A stretch of 64,000 bases of DNA from contig MPNE01000013.1 of NCBI GenBank assembly GCA_002238865.1, forward strand, positions 1 through 64,000. Direction: 5' to 3'. The first letter of the stretch is position 1; each line of letters opens with the position of its first letter. The position numbers and the translations under genes are program-made. The stretch comes from Gemmatimonadetes bacterium bin94. GTDB taxonomy: Bacteria > Gemmatimonadota > Gemmatimonadetes > Longimicrobiales > Gaopeijiaceae. Shown here piece by piece: positions 33,561 to 40,643 of this stretch. The notes below the pieces were generated by a model, which did no database searches, had not been told where the DNA came from, and saw nothing but the letters and a program-made list of their open reading frames with translations.

Positions 33561-35044
33561 CTCGCCACGCCCTCCCCCTTCGTCTCCGGCCTGGCTCCGT
33601 CGGCCGGAAGATCCTCGGGACCACTCAAATATACGCGGAACTCCGCCCCCACACCGGGATCCCCCGCATCGGGCCCTTCGTCGGCAAGTTCGACACGGCC
33701 GTTGTTGGCATCCACCAGCTCCTTGACGATTGCCAGCCCAAGGCCCGCTCCCTGCTCCTTGTCACCCACAAAGGGCTCGAAGATCCGGTCCCGCAGCTCC
33801 GTTTCGATTCCCGGCCCATCGTCGCGCACCGTAATCCGTACCTCGCCGTTCGCCATGAGGCCCTCGACCCACACCGTGTCGCCGGCGTGTGCGGCGTTGC
33901 GCAGCAGGTTCAGGACCAGGCGTTTGACCTGCCGCGGGTCCGCGAGGGCGAGAAGCGGTGCGTCAGGGAAAGCCAGGTGGAGATCCCCCCCCTTGGTTTT
34001 CAGTTCGGCCTCCGCAAGGGCTGCCGCCTCACTGACGGACTCACGGATATCGTGCAGCTCGCGTTCGGTATTGCCCGGCCTCGCGAACTCCAGGAACTCG
34101 TTGATAATGCCGTTCAGGCCCATGACTTCGGCCCTGACGCGCTCGAGGATCCGCCGCCGTTCCCGCGGGTCGTCCGCTTCCAGCGCAGCCGCGGCAAAGA
34201 GTTCAAGGCCACCCAGCGGGTTGCGAATCTCGTGTGCGACCCGGGACAGCATGAGGCGCAGTTGCTCGTCCCGGCGCTGGATCCCGGTTCTCATGCGCTC
34301 CATGGCCCGTGCCAGGCGCCCCACCTCGTCCTCGCCTTCCAGGTCGAAGGGCCGGTCCATGAATCCCCGCTGGATCCTCAAGGCCCCGCGACTCAACATC
34401 TCCAGGCGGGACACGATGCCCCCGGCCAGCCTCCACCCCACGAGTGCGGCAAGGGCGGCCGCGGCCACCGAGAGGCCCGCGATCGTCGCGGCGAGGCGGC
34501 GCAGCGGCGCGAGATGGTCCGCTGGGAATCGCATGCCCAGGAACGCCTCACCGGACAACAGCCGCACGAACACGTACTTGTAATCGCGTCCGTCAACTCC
34601 GGTAAAACGCGTGGTCGTCGCCTCCCCCTGCCGATACGCTCTCGGCACGTCCGCCACCAGATAGGGAACAACCCAACTGAGAGGCTGCCCGATCGAGATC
34701 GAGTCCGGCGGTTGTGCGGTGACCAGGGCTTCGGCTTCCAGGTCCCCGGGCGTCCAGCGAAAGATGTCGGCCAGGTCCACATTTGCCGTGCTGATCAGCA
34801 GCTGCAGCAGCTCCTGGTAGTCACGCCATTCCTGCGTGTCCTCCTGCCCCGCCTCCAGCAGAAGAAGCCCTTCGTCGACCCTGAGAGCAACGTCGCGCAC
34901 CACACCGCCCACACTGAGCAGCTCTTGCTCGAGCTGGTCCTCAAGCGCCCGGCTTATGGCATTCCAGCTCAACCAGCCTCCGAAAGCACTGATCCCCACC
35001 GCGAAGGTGACGAAGAAGACCGTGAACCGGTTCCGAAGAGTCAT
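33557..35044 (-). CDS. Sensor histidine kinase (HAMP, HisKA, HATPase_c)
   Basis: Inner-membrane sensor kinase, 495 aa, partner of the NtrC-type regulator that follows. Topology: membrane helix (about 7-30), a periplasmic sensor part to about residue 170, a second membrane helix (LAATIAGLSVAAAALAALVGW), then HAMP and HisKA with the phospho-acceptor His in SRVAHEIRNPLGGLELFA, and the ATPase domain with N box LVLNLLRNAAHAGDTV, G1 VRDDGPGIETELRDRIFEPF and G2 KEQGAGLGLAIVKEL. All catalytic boxes are present. The periplasmic part is not similar to a known sensor by eye. ATG at 35044, 31 bp after the lipoprotein gene; the stop overlaps the regulator start. Confidence 0.92.
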   Translation of the reverse strand: MTLRNRFTVFFVTFAVGISAFGGWLSWNAISRALEDQLEQELLSVGGVVRDVALRVDEGLLLLEAGQEDTQEWRDYQELLQLLISTANVDLADIFRWTPGDLEAEALVTAQPPDSISIGQPLSWVVPYLVADVPRAYRQGEATTTRFTGVDGRDYKYVFVRLLSGEAFLGMRFPADHLAPLRRLAATIAGLSVAAAALAALVGWRLAGGIVSRLEMLSRGALRIQRGFMDRPFDLEGEDEVGRLARAMERMRTGIQRRDEQLRLMLSRVAHEIRNPLGGLELFAAAALEADDPRERRRILERVRAEVMGLNGIINEFLEFARPGNTERELHDIRESVSEAAALAEAELKTKGGDLHLAFPDAPLLALADPRQVKRLVLNLLRNAAHAGDTVWVEGLMANGEVRITVRDDGPGIETELRDRIFEPFVGDKEQGAGLGLAIVKELVDANNGRVELADEGPDAGDPGVGAEFRVYLSGPEDLPADGARPETKGEGVAR

Positions 35045-35075
35045 TTTCGGCTACGCAGAGTCAGGGGAATCCGGG

Positions 35076-36152
35076 CTACGAGGTGCCGCAAGGCACTCTC
35101 TCCGTCTGCACATCGGCGAAGGACACGTTCGGTCCCTTGGGGGTCACCACGATATGATATGGACGCACAATCCGCCGCGCGGGTGCGCAAAAGTCGCCGG
35201 GGATCCGTTCGACGACTTCGATCTTGGTCCCCGTGACGCCCTCGGCGTCCCCGACCTGCAACACGCGCCGGACTTCCACGGAGTCGCCCACCTCTTCCCT
35301 GACCCCCACAGCTCCTATCACCACCATCTCCCTCGCCCAATCCACCTCGGGCAGGGGCCTCCCGTCCGAGGCCGTGTGAACCGCCCAGAACTCCGCCCAT
35401 TGCTCGGCAGCCGCTTCCGCGTCCGATTCGTCGGGGGACAGAAAATGCGTCGGTCCCTCCAACTCCGTGCCCGTCATGGTCCCCTTCTCCAGCGTGGCGA
35501 ACGGCAGGCTTCCGGAGTAGCGCGATTGAAAGTCCTCGCCGACGGTCCAGTTCCGGGCCGTGATCGCGGCCTGGATCACCCGCGCGGCATTCGTGTCCGG
35601 ACCGGATCCTCCAGTTGTCAGGGTGGCAAGGGTGCCGTCCGCACACCGCGTCCAGTCTGTCTGCTCGTCCCGTCCCGAGTCGCGAACAAGGACCGTCACC
35701 CGGCTCGCTCCGGCCCTGCACTGGGGCTCGAGATCCGGATCCAGGCTCGGCACCCCGAAGAGTTTTGCGCCCTCGTGGTCGTTCAACTGCGTGATCAGGG
35801 TCGCGTACGAAGCAGCGAACTGAACCGGCAGGCCCGGATTGCGCGTCATATGTTCGTCGCCGACCACACCGTCGTATCCGATTTCCTCGAAGAGCCTCCA
35901 GGCCCCGTCCGAATTCCATGTCAGAACGTGCTGGAGCCAGCCGATGTCGCCCTGAAGCGGCGTCTCGACGGTGACCCGTATCTCGCCAGCCTGCCCAAAG
36001 CGGAGGAATCCGTTGCCCACACCGGTCGAATCGCACCCTGTTGTTATGATGTAAGTCATGGTCAGACTGATACTTAGATATTTCGCAAAGAACCTTCCCG
36101 GACTTCCCTTGCGGGGCCGTCCATCGTATCTTTCCCTTGTTATGCCTGCCAT
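35076..36152 (-). CDS. Lipoprotein-like protein with PrcB-like C-terminal domain
   Basis: First gene of the minus-strand operon, about 358 aa from the ATG at 36152. That start has a strong ribosome binding site (GGAGG 6 nt upstream) and gives an Arg/Lys-rich n-region followed by a hydrophobic segment and a lipobox-like TTGC, so the protein may be lipid-anchored at the envelope. The ATG at 36059 would leave only eight residues before the Cys and is less likely. The C-terminal 90 residues (VDWAREMVVIGAVGVREEVGDSVEV, IPGDFCAPARRIVRPYHIVVTPKG) resemble the C-terminal domain of PrcB. Two Cys in this region could form a disulfide. The function is unknown; it probably supplies the periplasmic or outer-membrane arm of the sensor operon. 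Its start lies inside the beginning of pyrE. Confidence 0.6.
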   Translation of the reverse strand: MAGITRERYDGRPRKGSPGRFFAKYLSISLTMTYIITTGCDSTGVGNGFLRFGQAGEIRVTVETPLQGDIGWLQHVLTWNSDGAWRLFEEIGYDGVVGDEHMTRNPGLPVQFAASYATLITQLNDHEGAKLFGVPSLDPDLEPQCRAGASRVTVLVRDSGRDEQTDWTRCADGTLATLTTGGSGPDTNAARVIQAAITARNWTVGEDFQSRYSGSLPFATLEKGTMTGTELEGPTHFLSPDESDAEAAAEQWAEFWAVHTASDGRPLPEVDWAREMVVIGAVGVREEVGDSVEVRRVLQVGDAEGVTGTKIEVVERIPGDFCAPARRIVRPYHIVVTPKGPNVSFADVQTERVPCGTS

Positions 36153-36684
36153 TCTGCGCCTCCGCCAGCTGCTCCGCGAACGAAGTGTAAGGTTAGGGGA
36201 TTTCACACTCGCCAGCGGTCGCCGTTCCAATTTCTACATCGACGCGCGGCTGACCACGATGAGCGGTGAGGGCCAGACTCTTGTGGGCGAAGTCTGCCAC
36301 GGCGCGATCCTCGATGCCGGGTGGAACCCCGAATTCGTGGGCGGCATGACTCTGGGAGCCGATCCCATCGCCTACGCCATCGCCAATCACGCGACGCGCA
36401 CCGGTTTCACATTGGACGCGTTCACCGTCCGCAAGCAACCCAAGGGTCACGGCACCGGACGTCAGATTGAAGGTGGCCTTCCCGCTGGCGCCCGCGTCGT
36501 CGTTATCGAGGACTCGGTCACGACCGGAGGCAGCCTTCTCCGTGCGCTCGAGGTCATCGCCGGGCACGGAGCGGTCGTGCTTGGCGTTCTCGCCCTGGTC
36601 GACCGCGAGGAAGGTGGCGCGGCACGCCTTGCCGAAGCGGGCTACGATTTCCGGCCCGTACTCACGGCGACCGATCTCCTGTAG
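36142..36684 (+). CDS. pyrE: Orotate phosphoribosyltransferase
   Basis: Pyrimidine biosynthesis enzyme, 180 aa: joins orotate to PRPP to give orotidine 5 prime-monophosphate. The N-terminus MPAILRLRQLLRERSVRLGDFTL and ASGRRSNFYIDARL match the family, and the PRPP-binding motif VVVIEDSVTTGGSLL is complete (about residues 116-130). ATG at 36142 is preferred over an upstream ATG at 36058, because the family N-terminus starts there; a -10-like TATCTT ends 9 nt before it, so translation may be leaderless. Its first 11 bp overlap the divergent lipoprotein gene. Confidence 0.9.
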   Translation: MPAILRLRQLLRERSVRLGDFTLASGRRSNFYIDARLTTMSGEGQTLVGEVCHGAILDAGWNPEFVGGMTLGADPIAYAIANHATRTGFTLDAFTVRKQPKGHGTGRQIEGGLPAGARVVVIEDSVTTGGSLLRALEVIAGHGAVVLGVLALVDREEGGAARLAEAGYDFRPVLTATDLL

Positions 36685-36767
36685 CAGTCCGTTGCAAACC
36701 CTCCGCGCCGCCAGGCCGCGCGGGCTCCCGTTCGCCCGGAACCTGACGCTCCCGACACGGCGGGAAC

Positions 36768-37871
36768 TCAGTCGACCAACCGCAGCGGCATGACCAGACA
36801 CAGGTAGTCCAACTCGTCGTCCGCGGGTTCTATCGTCGCCGCCCTTTCCGCCGTCTTGAAGGCGACCTTGACCTCGCCGGCAGGCATGTTGCGCAACACC
36901 TCGAGGAGGTAGTTCGCGTTGAAACCGATCTCGAGAGCGTCGCCCTGGTAGTCGAGGTCGAGCTCGTCGTGGGCCTCGCCGAGATCCGGGGTTCGCACGT
37001 CCAGGTGCACCTTGTCGGACTCGAAGGCCAGCTTGACCCGGTGGGTCTGGTCGCTGGCCAGTACCGCCATCCTGCGCACGGCCCTCTCGAAGGCCTCCCG
37101 GTCGACACGCGCAATCTTGTCGTTGTCCTTCGGGATGACCTGTTCGTAGTTCGGGTACCTCCCCTCGATCAGGCGGGTGTACACCTCCCTCTCATCGGAG
37201 CGGAAGGCCAGGTGATTGCCGCCGCGGGCGACCGTCAGATCTCCCTGCCCGTCAAAGAGCCGCTCAACCTGCACGAGGGCGGCCGGCGGGATGATCAGGT
37301 CCGTGCTTCCCCCGTCGGACGACCCCGCTTCCACCACCATCTTGGCAAGCCGGTGGCCATTCGTCGCAACCATGCTCATCCGGGTCTCCTTCAGCTCCCA
37401 CAGGACGCCGTTCAGGATCGGCCGACTCTCCTCCGTCGAGACCGCGAAGGCCGTGCTGTGGATGAGGCGCCTCAGCGAGTCTTCCGATACGTGCCAGCCT
37501 TCCTCGAAGTCGATCACCGGGAAGTTCGGGAACTCCTCGCTGGGCAGGCCGTTCAGCTTGAAGCGGCTGTGGCCACACCCGACCTCCAGCTGATGTGCTC
37601 TGGCCCGCAGGTCGACCGGCTGATCCGGAAGCTCGCGCGTGAGCTCCTGGAGTTTCTTGCCCGGCGCCGTGATGGCGCCGCTCTCGGCCACCTCTGCCGG
37701 AACCTTCACCCGGATTGAGACATCGAGGTCGGTGCCGCTTATCCAGACGGCGCCTTCGTCCGACTCGATCAGGACATTGGACAGCACCGGAAGGGTGGTC
37801 TTGCTCGGGATGCTCGCGGAGACTGCTGCGAGTCCCCGGTGCAGGTTCTGACGTGTGATCGTGAGCTTCAT
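36768..37871 (-). CDS. dnaN: DNA polymerase III subunit beta (sliding clamp)
   Basis: Ring-shaped clamp that tethers the replicative polymerase, cytoplasmic, 367 aa (family 365-380). N-terminus MKLTITRQNLHRGLAAVSASIPSKTTLPVLSNVLIE and the repeated clamp folds (AITAPGKKLQELTRELPDQPV; STEESRPILNGVLWEL; NDKIARVDREAFERAVRRMAVLASDQ) are typical, and the C-terminus ends CLVMPLRLVD with the MPLR motif. It lies 371 bp downstream of dnaA on the same strand, which is the classical dnaA-dnaN order, with the origin-like region between them. recF and gyrB do not follow; the neighbouring pyrE is convergent. Confidence 0.95.
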   Translation of the reverse strand: MKLTITRQNLHRGLAAVSASIPSKTTLPVLSNVLIESDEGAVWISGTDLDVSIRVKVPAEVAESGAITAPGKKLQELTRELPDQPVDLRARAHQLEVGCGHSRFKLNGLPSEEFPNFPVIDFEEGWHVSEDSLRRLIHSTAFAVSTEESRPILNGVLWELKETRMSMVATNGHRLAKMVVEAGSSDGGSTDLIIPPAALVQVERLFDGQGDLTVARGGNHLAFRSDEREVYTRLIEGRYPNYEQVIPKDNDKIARVDREAFERAVRRMAVLASDQTHRVKLAFESDKVHLDVRTPDLGEAHDELDLDYQGDALEIGFNANYLLEVLRNMPAGEVKVAFKTAERAATIEPADDELDYLCLVMPLRLVD

Positions 37872-37951
37872 GGATGGCCTGTTGCGAGAGCCGGGGAGGG
37901 AAACCTGAAGGACCGTAGGAAGGCGTAGTCCACAGGAGCCGCGGTCTGTCC

Positions 37952-37992
37952 TATGAATAAGTAACTAAAGATAAAAAGAATCGTCATCATAG
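37952..37992. other. AT-rich candidate DNA-unwinding element
   Basis: The only strongly AT-rich stretch in the dnaA-dnaN gap (about 41 bp), containing runs such as AAGATAAAAAGAA and ATGAATAAGTAACT. It lies a few bases from a DnaA-box-like site (37997-38005) with a short C/G cluster between, which fits an unwinding element. Confidence 0.6.
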
Positions 37993-37996
37993 GGGC

Positions 37997-38005
37997 TGTG
38001 GAAAC
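37997..38005 (-). promoter_or_regulatory. DnaA box-like site
   Basis: TGTGGAAAC, the reverse complement of GTTTCCACA. Next to the AT-rich element, with GCCCC between on the minus strand. Confidence 0.55.
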
Positions 38006-38127
38006 GTGGACTCGATGGCGCGCGGCAAGCGTCCACGGCCGCTTGGCCCCTGGGGGAAACAGACTTCCCTCGCGCAGTGGAAAGCGTTGGGGATTGGGAC
38101 AGCTTTCCCCAGGCGAAAAAGGGCCGC

Positions 38128-38136
38128 TGTGGAAAA
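38128..38136 (-). promoter_or_regulatory. DnaA box-like site
   Basis: TGTGGAAAA, the reverse complement of TTTTCCACA, which matches the relaxed box TTWTNCACA exactly. Confidence 0.6.
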
Positions 38137-38154
38137 CCGCGGTGATTCCACGAC

Positions 38155-38163
38155 TTTTCCACA
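38155..38163 (+). promoter_or_regulatory. DnaA box-like site
   Basis: TTTTCCACA, an exact match to TTWTNCACA; opposite orientation to the site at 38128-38136. Confidence 0.6.
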
Positions 38164-38166
38164 ACG

Positions 38167-38175
38167 GTTTCCACA
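38167..38175 (+). promoter_or_regulatory. DnaA box-like site
   Basis: GTTTCCACA, one mismatch to the relaxed box; 3 bp from the preceding one, in the same orientation. Confidence 0.5.
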
Positions 38176-38242
38176 GAAGCCCGGTGGCGGCGGGGTGCTT
38201 CAACGGACTCCGCTTCCGGACGGGCTTTCTTCCAGATGGCTG

Positions 38243-39619
38243 CTACGCACTGGCCCGAAGTTGCTTCCGCACCTCGTCGACCTTCGCCCGGAAGTCGGGG
38301 TCGCCGCCGCAACGCACGTCCACCTGCCTGATCGAGTGAATCACCGTGGAATGGTCGCGGCCCCCGAAGACACGCCCGATTCTCTGAAGGGGAACGTCGA
38401 GGAGGTCGCGAATGAGGAACATGGCCACCTGCCGCGGCACCGTGACCTTGCGGGTCCGGCGCCTCGACACGAGTGCATCCCCGGTCACCCCCCACACCCC
38501 GGCCACGTGGTCGCGTATGGCTTCGGGGTCCAGCCGGGTGCGCTCCTCCGTAGCCTCCATCCCTGCCAGCGCGGCCCGGGCCAGGTCGAGGCTGAGCTGC
38601 TGGCGGGTCAGCGACGAGAATGCCAGCAACTTGATCACCGCGCCTTCCAGCTCGCGAACCGAAGACCTGCAGCGCCGTGCGATCAAGTCGAGCACCTGCG
38701 GATCCAGGGGGACCTGGTCCTCGTCGGCCTTCTTCCTGAGGATGGCCATCCGGGTCTCGTAGTCGGGCACGTCGACGCCGGCCACGAGCCCCCACTCGAA
38801 GCGCGAGACCAGGCGGTCCTCGAGACCCTGGAGTTCCTTGGGGTGGCGATCGCTGGTCAGGACGATCTGCCGGTCGCTGTTGTAGAGTGCGTTGAAGGTG
38901 TGGAAGAACTCCTCCTGGGTGTGGTCCTTGCCGCGCAGAAACTGGACGTCGTCCACCAGGAGAAGGTCGTGGGAGCGGTAGCGGGCCCGAAACGCGTCGG
39001 TGCTGTGACTGCCGATCGCGGCGACCATCTCGTTGACGAACTGCTCGGCGGGGATGTAGCAAATCCGCGTCTTCGTCCCCGTCTCAAGAAGACGGTTCGC
39101 GATCGCCTGCATGAGGTGCGTCTTTCCGAGCCCTGTGGCACCGTACAGGAACAGCGGGTTATAGCTCCGTGCCGGCCGGTCGGCGACGGCGAGGCTGGCT
39201 GCCTGCGCCAACCGGTTGTTCGAGCCGACGATGAAACGGTCGAAGGTGTAGCGAACGTTCAGGCCGGCCACGGGTTGAGGAGGAGGAGGAAGCCGCGACG
39301 CGTAGGCCGGAGCAGCTGGCGCGGCCACGTGCGACACCGAGATTTCGGGAGCGGTACGCTCTGCCGAGGCGGTTGCCGACGTTATGCGCAGCTCAACCGG
39401 GCTCCCGACGATCCGACGTGCGATGTCCTGCACGAGCTCCCCGTACTTGTCCTCCAGCCACTCGGCGTGGAACCGGCTGGTGGCCGTGAGGTGGAGGACG
39501 CCGTGCGCCCAGGAGACAGCCTCGGCGCTCGAGAGCCAGGTTCGAAAGGCCTGTTCCGGAAGGCCTGACCTGGCCTGTCCGAGGACCATGTCCCAGAGTT
39601 CGTTTGCGCCCAGTTCCAT
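38243..39619 (-). CDS. dnaA: Chromosomal replication initiator protein DnaA
   Basis: Replication initiator, 458 aa from ATG 39619 (an upstream ATG at 39664 adds 15 basic residues). Domain I about 1-90 (ELWDMVLGQARSGLPEQAFRTWL), a Pro/Ala-rich linker, and the AAA+ domain with Walker A YGATGLGKTHLMQAI, Walker B HDLLLVDDVQFLRG and sensor motifs. The C-terminal DNA-binding domain has the DnaA signature RIGRVFGGRDHSTVIHSIRQ. It binds DnaA boxes (seen downstream of its own gene) and melts the origin. The promoter-like sequence lies about 30 bp upstream. Confidence 0.95.
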   Translation of the reverse strand: MELGANELWDMVLGQARSGLPEQAFRTWLSSAEAVSWAHGVLHLTATSRFHAEWLEDKYGELVQDIARRIVGSPVELRITSATASAERTAPEISVSHVAAPAAPAYASRLPPPPQPVAGLNVRYTFDRFIVGSNNRLAQAASLAVADRPARSYNPLFLYGATGLGKTHLMQAIANRLLETGTKTRICYIPAEQFVNEMVAAIGSHSTDAFRARYRSHDLLLVDDVQFLRGKDHTQEEFFHTFNALYNSDRQIVLTSDRHPKELQGLEDRLVSRFEWGLVAGVDVPDYETRMAILRKKADEDQVPLDPQVLDLIARRCRSSVRELEGAVIKLLAFSSLTRQQLSLDLARAALAGMEATEERTRLDPEAIRDHVAGVWGVTGDALVSRRRTRKVTVPRQVAMFLIRDLLDVPLQRIGRVFGGRDHSTVIHSIRQVDVRCGGDPDFRAKVDEVRKQLRASA

Positions 39620-39648
39620 GCGTCGCCGGTGGGTGTGAAAGGGTCGCC

Positions 39649-39677
39649 AAGCTACCGGGGGCACGGCCCGAAGTCAA
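39649..39677 (-). promoter_or_regulatory. Candidate dnaA promoter
   Basis: On the minus strand, TTGACT (39677-39672) and TAGCTT (39654-39649) with a 17-bp spacer. Transcription would start about 20-25 nt before the dnaA ATG. Confidence 0.6.
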
Positions 39678-39754
39678 ACCCGACAGGGCGTCGCGGGCCG
39701 GTCGTGCGTCAGCCGGCGGAAGCTCGTGCGCCCGATCCTCTTCGCCGCCTGCGG

Positions 39755-39784
39755 TTGACCTCGGAAGACCGGTGCGGGTAGCTT
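39755..39784 (+). promoter_or_regulatory. Candidate rpmH-operon promoter
   Basis: TTGACC (39755-39760) and TAGCTT (39779-39784) with an 18-bp spacer, about 85 bp before rpmH. The -10 hexamer is identical to that of the divergent dnaA promoter. Confidence 0.5.
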
Positions 39785-39866
39785 TCGACGCTCGACAACT
39801 CCGGTCGCTCCCCCCATCGCCTTTTTGGGACCCGAAGCGGCCGCCAATGAGACAGGTACGGAAGAG

Positions 39867-40025
39867 ATGAAACCGACGTACAGGCCTCGCAACCGCAAGC
39901 GCGTGAACAAGCACGGCTTCCGGGCGCGCATGAAGACCAAGGCGGGCCGCGAGACCCTCAACCGCCGGCGCCGACAAGGCCGACGGGCACTCGTGGTGCG
40001 CATCGGGTCGAAGAACCCGCGATAG
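39867..40025 (+). CDS. rpmH: Large ribosomal subunit protein bL34
   Basis: Ribosomal protein of 52 aa, starting [17 protein letters not shown] and continuing with the near-invariant [22 protein letters not shown]. The extra basic residues and RIGSKNPR tail make it slightly longer than the 44-47-aa typical form. ATG at 39867 with GGAAGAG directly upstream. First gene of the canonical rpmH-rnpA-yidD-yidC-mnmE-mnmG run. Confidence 0.93.
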   Translation: MKPTYRPRNRKRVNKHGFRARMKTKAGRETLNRRRRQGRRALVVRIGSKNPR

Positions 40026-40032
40026 GGGGCTC

Positions 40033-40425
40033 GTGGTGGAGCCGGAAGACCAGCGGCTCCCAAGAGCGGCCAGGATTCGTCGCACCCGCGACATCCGAGC
40101 CGTGCTCCGTCAGGGGACGCGAAGACGATTGCCCTCGCTGGACATCTTCGTGCTGACACCTCCATTTCGTGTTTCGGCTTCGGGCGGTGCTCTGCCCAGG
40201 GTCGGCTGGATCGTGCCCAAGCTCGGGTACCGAATCGTGGCCAGGAATCTGCTGAAGCGCAGACTGCGCGACATCGGACGCAGGAAGGTGCTGGTCAGGC
40301 TTCGTGGGGCCGGGCGCCCGATCGACATCCTGGTCAGGGCCAGAAGAAGCGCCTACCGGGCGTCGTACCGTCAACTGGAATGTGAATGGATGAGCGTAGT
40401 GGAGGGTGTATGCTCGGACGCCTGA
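40033..40425 (+). CDS. rnpA: Ribonuclease P protein component
   Basis: Protein subunit of RNase P that matures the 5 prime end of tRNA, 130 aa. The RNR signature is present as RIVARNLLKRRLRDIGRRK (about residues 68-86), and the N-terminal RIRRTRDIRAVLRQGTRRR matches the family. Start is GTG 40033 or the next GTG at 40036. It begins 7 bp after rpmH, and the yidD start overlaps its last codons. Confidence 0.92.
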   Translation: MVEPEDQRLPRAARIRRTRDIRAVLRQGTRRRLPSLDIFVLTPPFRVSASGGALPRVGWIVPKLGYRIVARNLLKRRLRDIGRRKVLVRLRGAGRPIDILVRARRSAYRASYRQLECEWMSVVEGVCSDA

Positions 40426-40643
40426 TGGTGGGGGCGATACGACTCTACCAGATCTTCGTATCGGGGTGGAGACAGTCACCGTGCCGGTATCTTCCCACCT
40501 GCTCCGAATACACGCGCCTCGCGATCGAAATCCACGGACCGTGGCGCGGTGGCTGGCTCGGGGCCAGGCGCATCGGCAGGTGTCATCCCTGGGGAGGCTT
40601 CGGTCTTGACCCCGTTCCCGGGAGCGAGGTGGACGATCGATGA
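40410..40643 (+). CDS. yidD: Membrane protein insertion efficiency factor YidD
   Basis: Small protein of 77 aa, with MLGRLMVGAIRLYQIFVSGWRQSPCRYLPTCSEYTRLAIEIHG and the conserved GRCHPWGGFGLDPVP. It is associated with the inner membrane and assists YidC. ATG at 40410, preceded by GGAGG 4 nt upstream, is preferred over an in-frame ATG at 40386. Overlaps the end of rnpA by 16 bp and yidC by 4 bp. Confidence 0.9.
   Translation: MLGRLMVGAIRLYQIFVSGWRQSPCRYLPTCSEYTRLAIEIHGPWRGGWLGARRIGRCHPWGGFGLDPVPGSEVDDR

Larger units (their letters stand above)
37872..38242. other. Replication origin (oriC) region
   Basis: The 371-bp gap between dnaA and dnaN contains no gene. It holds an AT-rich block (37952-37992) beside four matches to relaxed DnaA boxes: TGTGGAAAC, TGTGGAAAA, TTTTCCACA and GTTTCCACA. 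The layout, a box array at the dnaA side and an unwinding element at the dnaN side, is the usual one for an intergenic dnaA-dnaN origin, and the flanking dnaA, dnaN, rpmH, rnpA and parAB genes support it. Called as the origin by inference. Confidence 0.78.

Noticed and set aside
32028-34583. Long plus-strand open frame opposite the kinase and response-regulator genes
   Set aside because: Arg/Pro/Ser-rich shadow; the minus strand encodes two fully recognisable proteins with all catalytic motifs.
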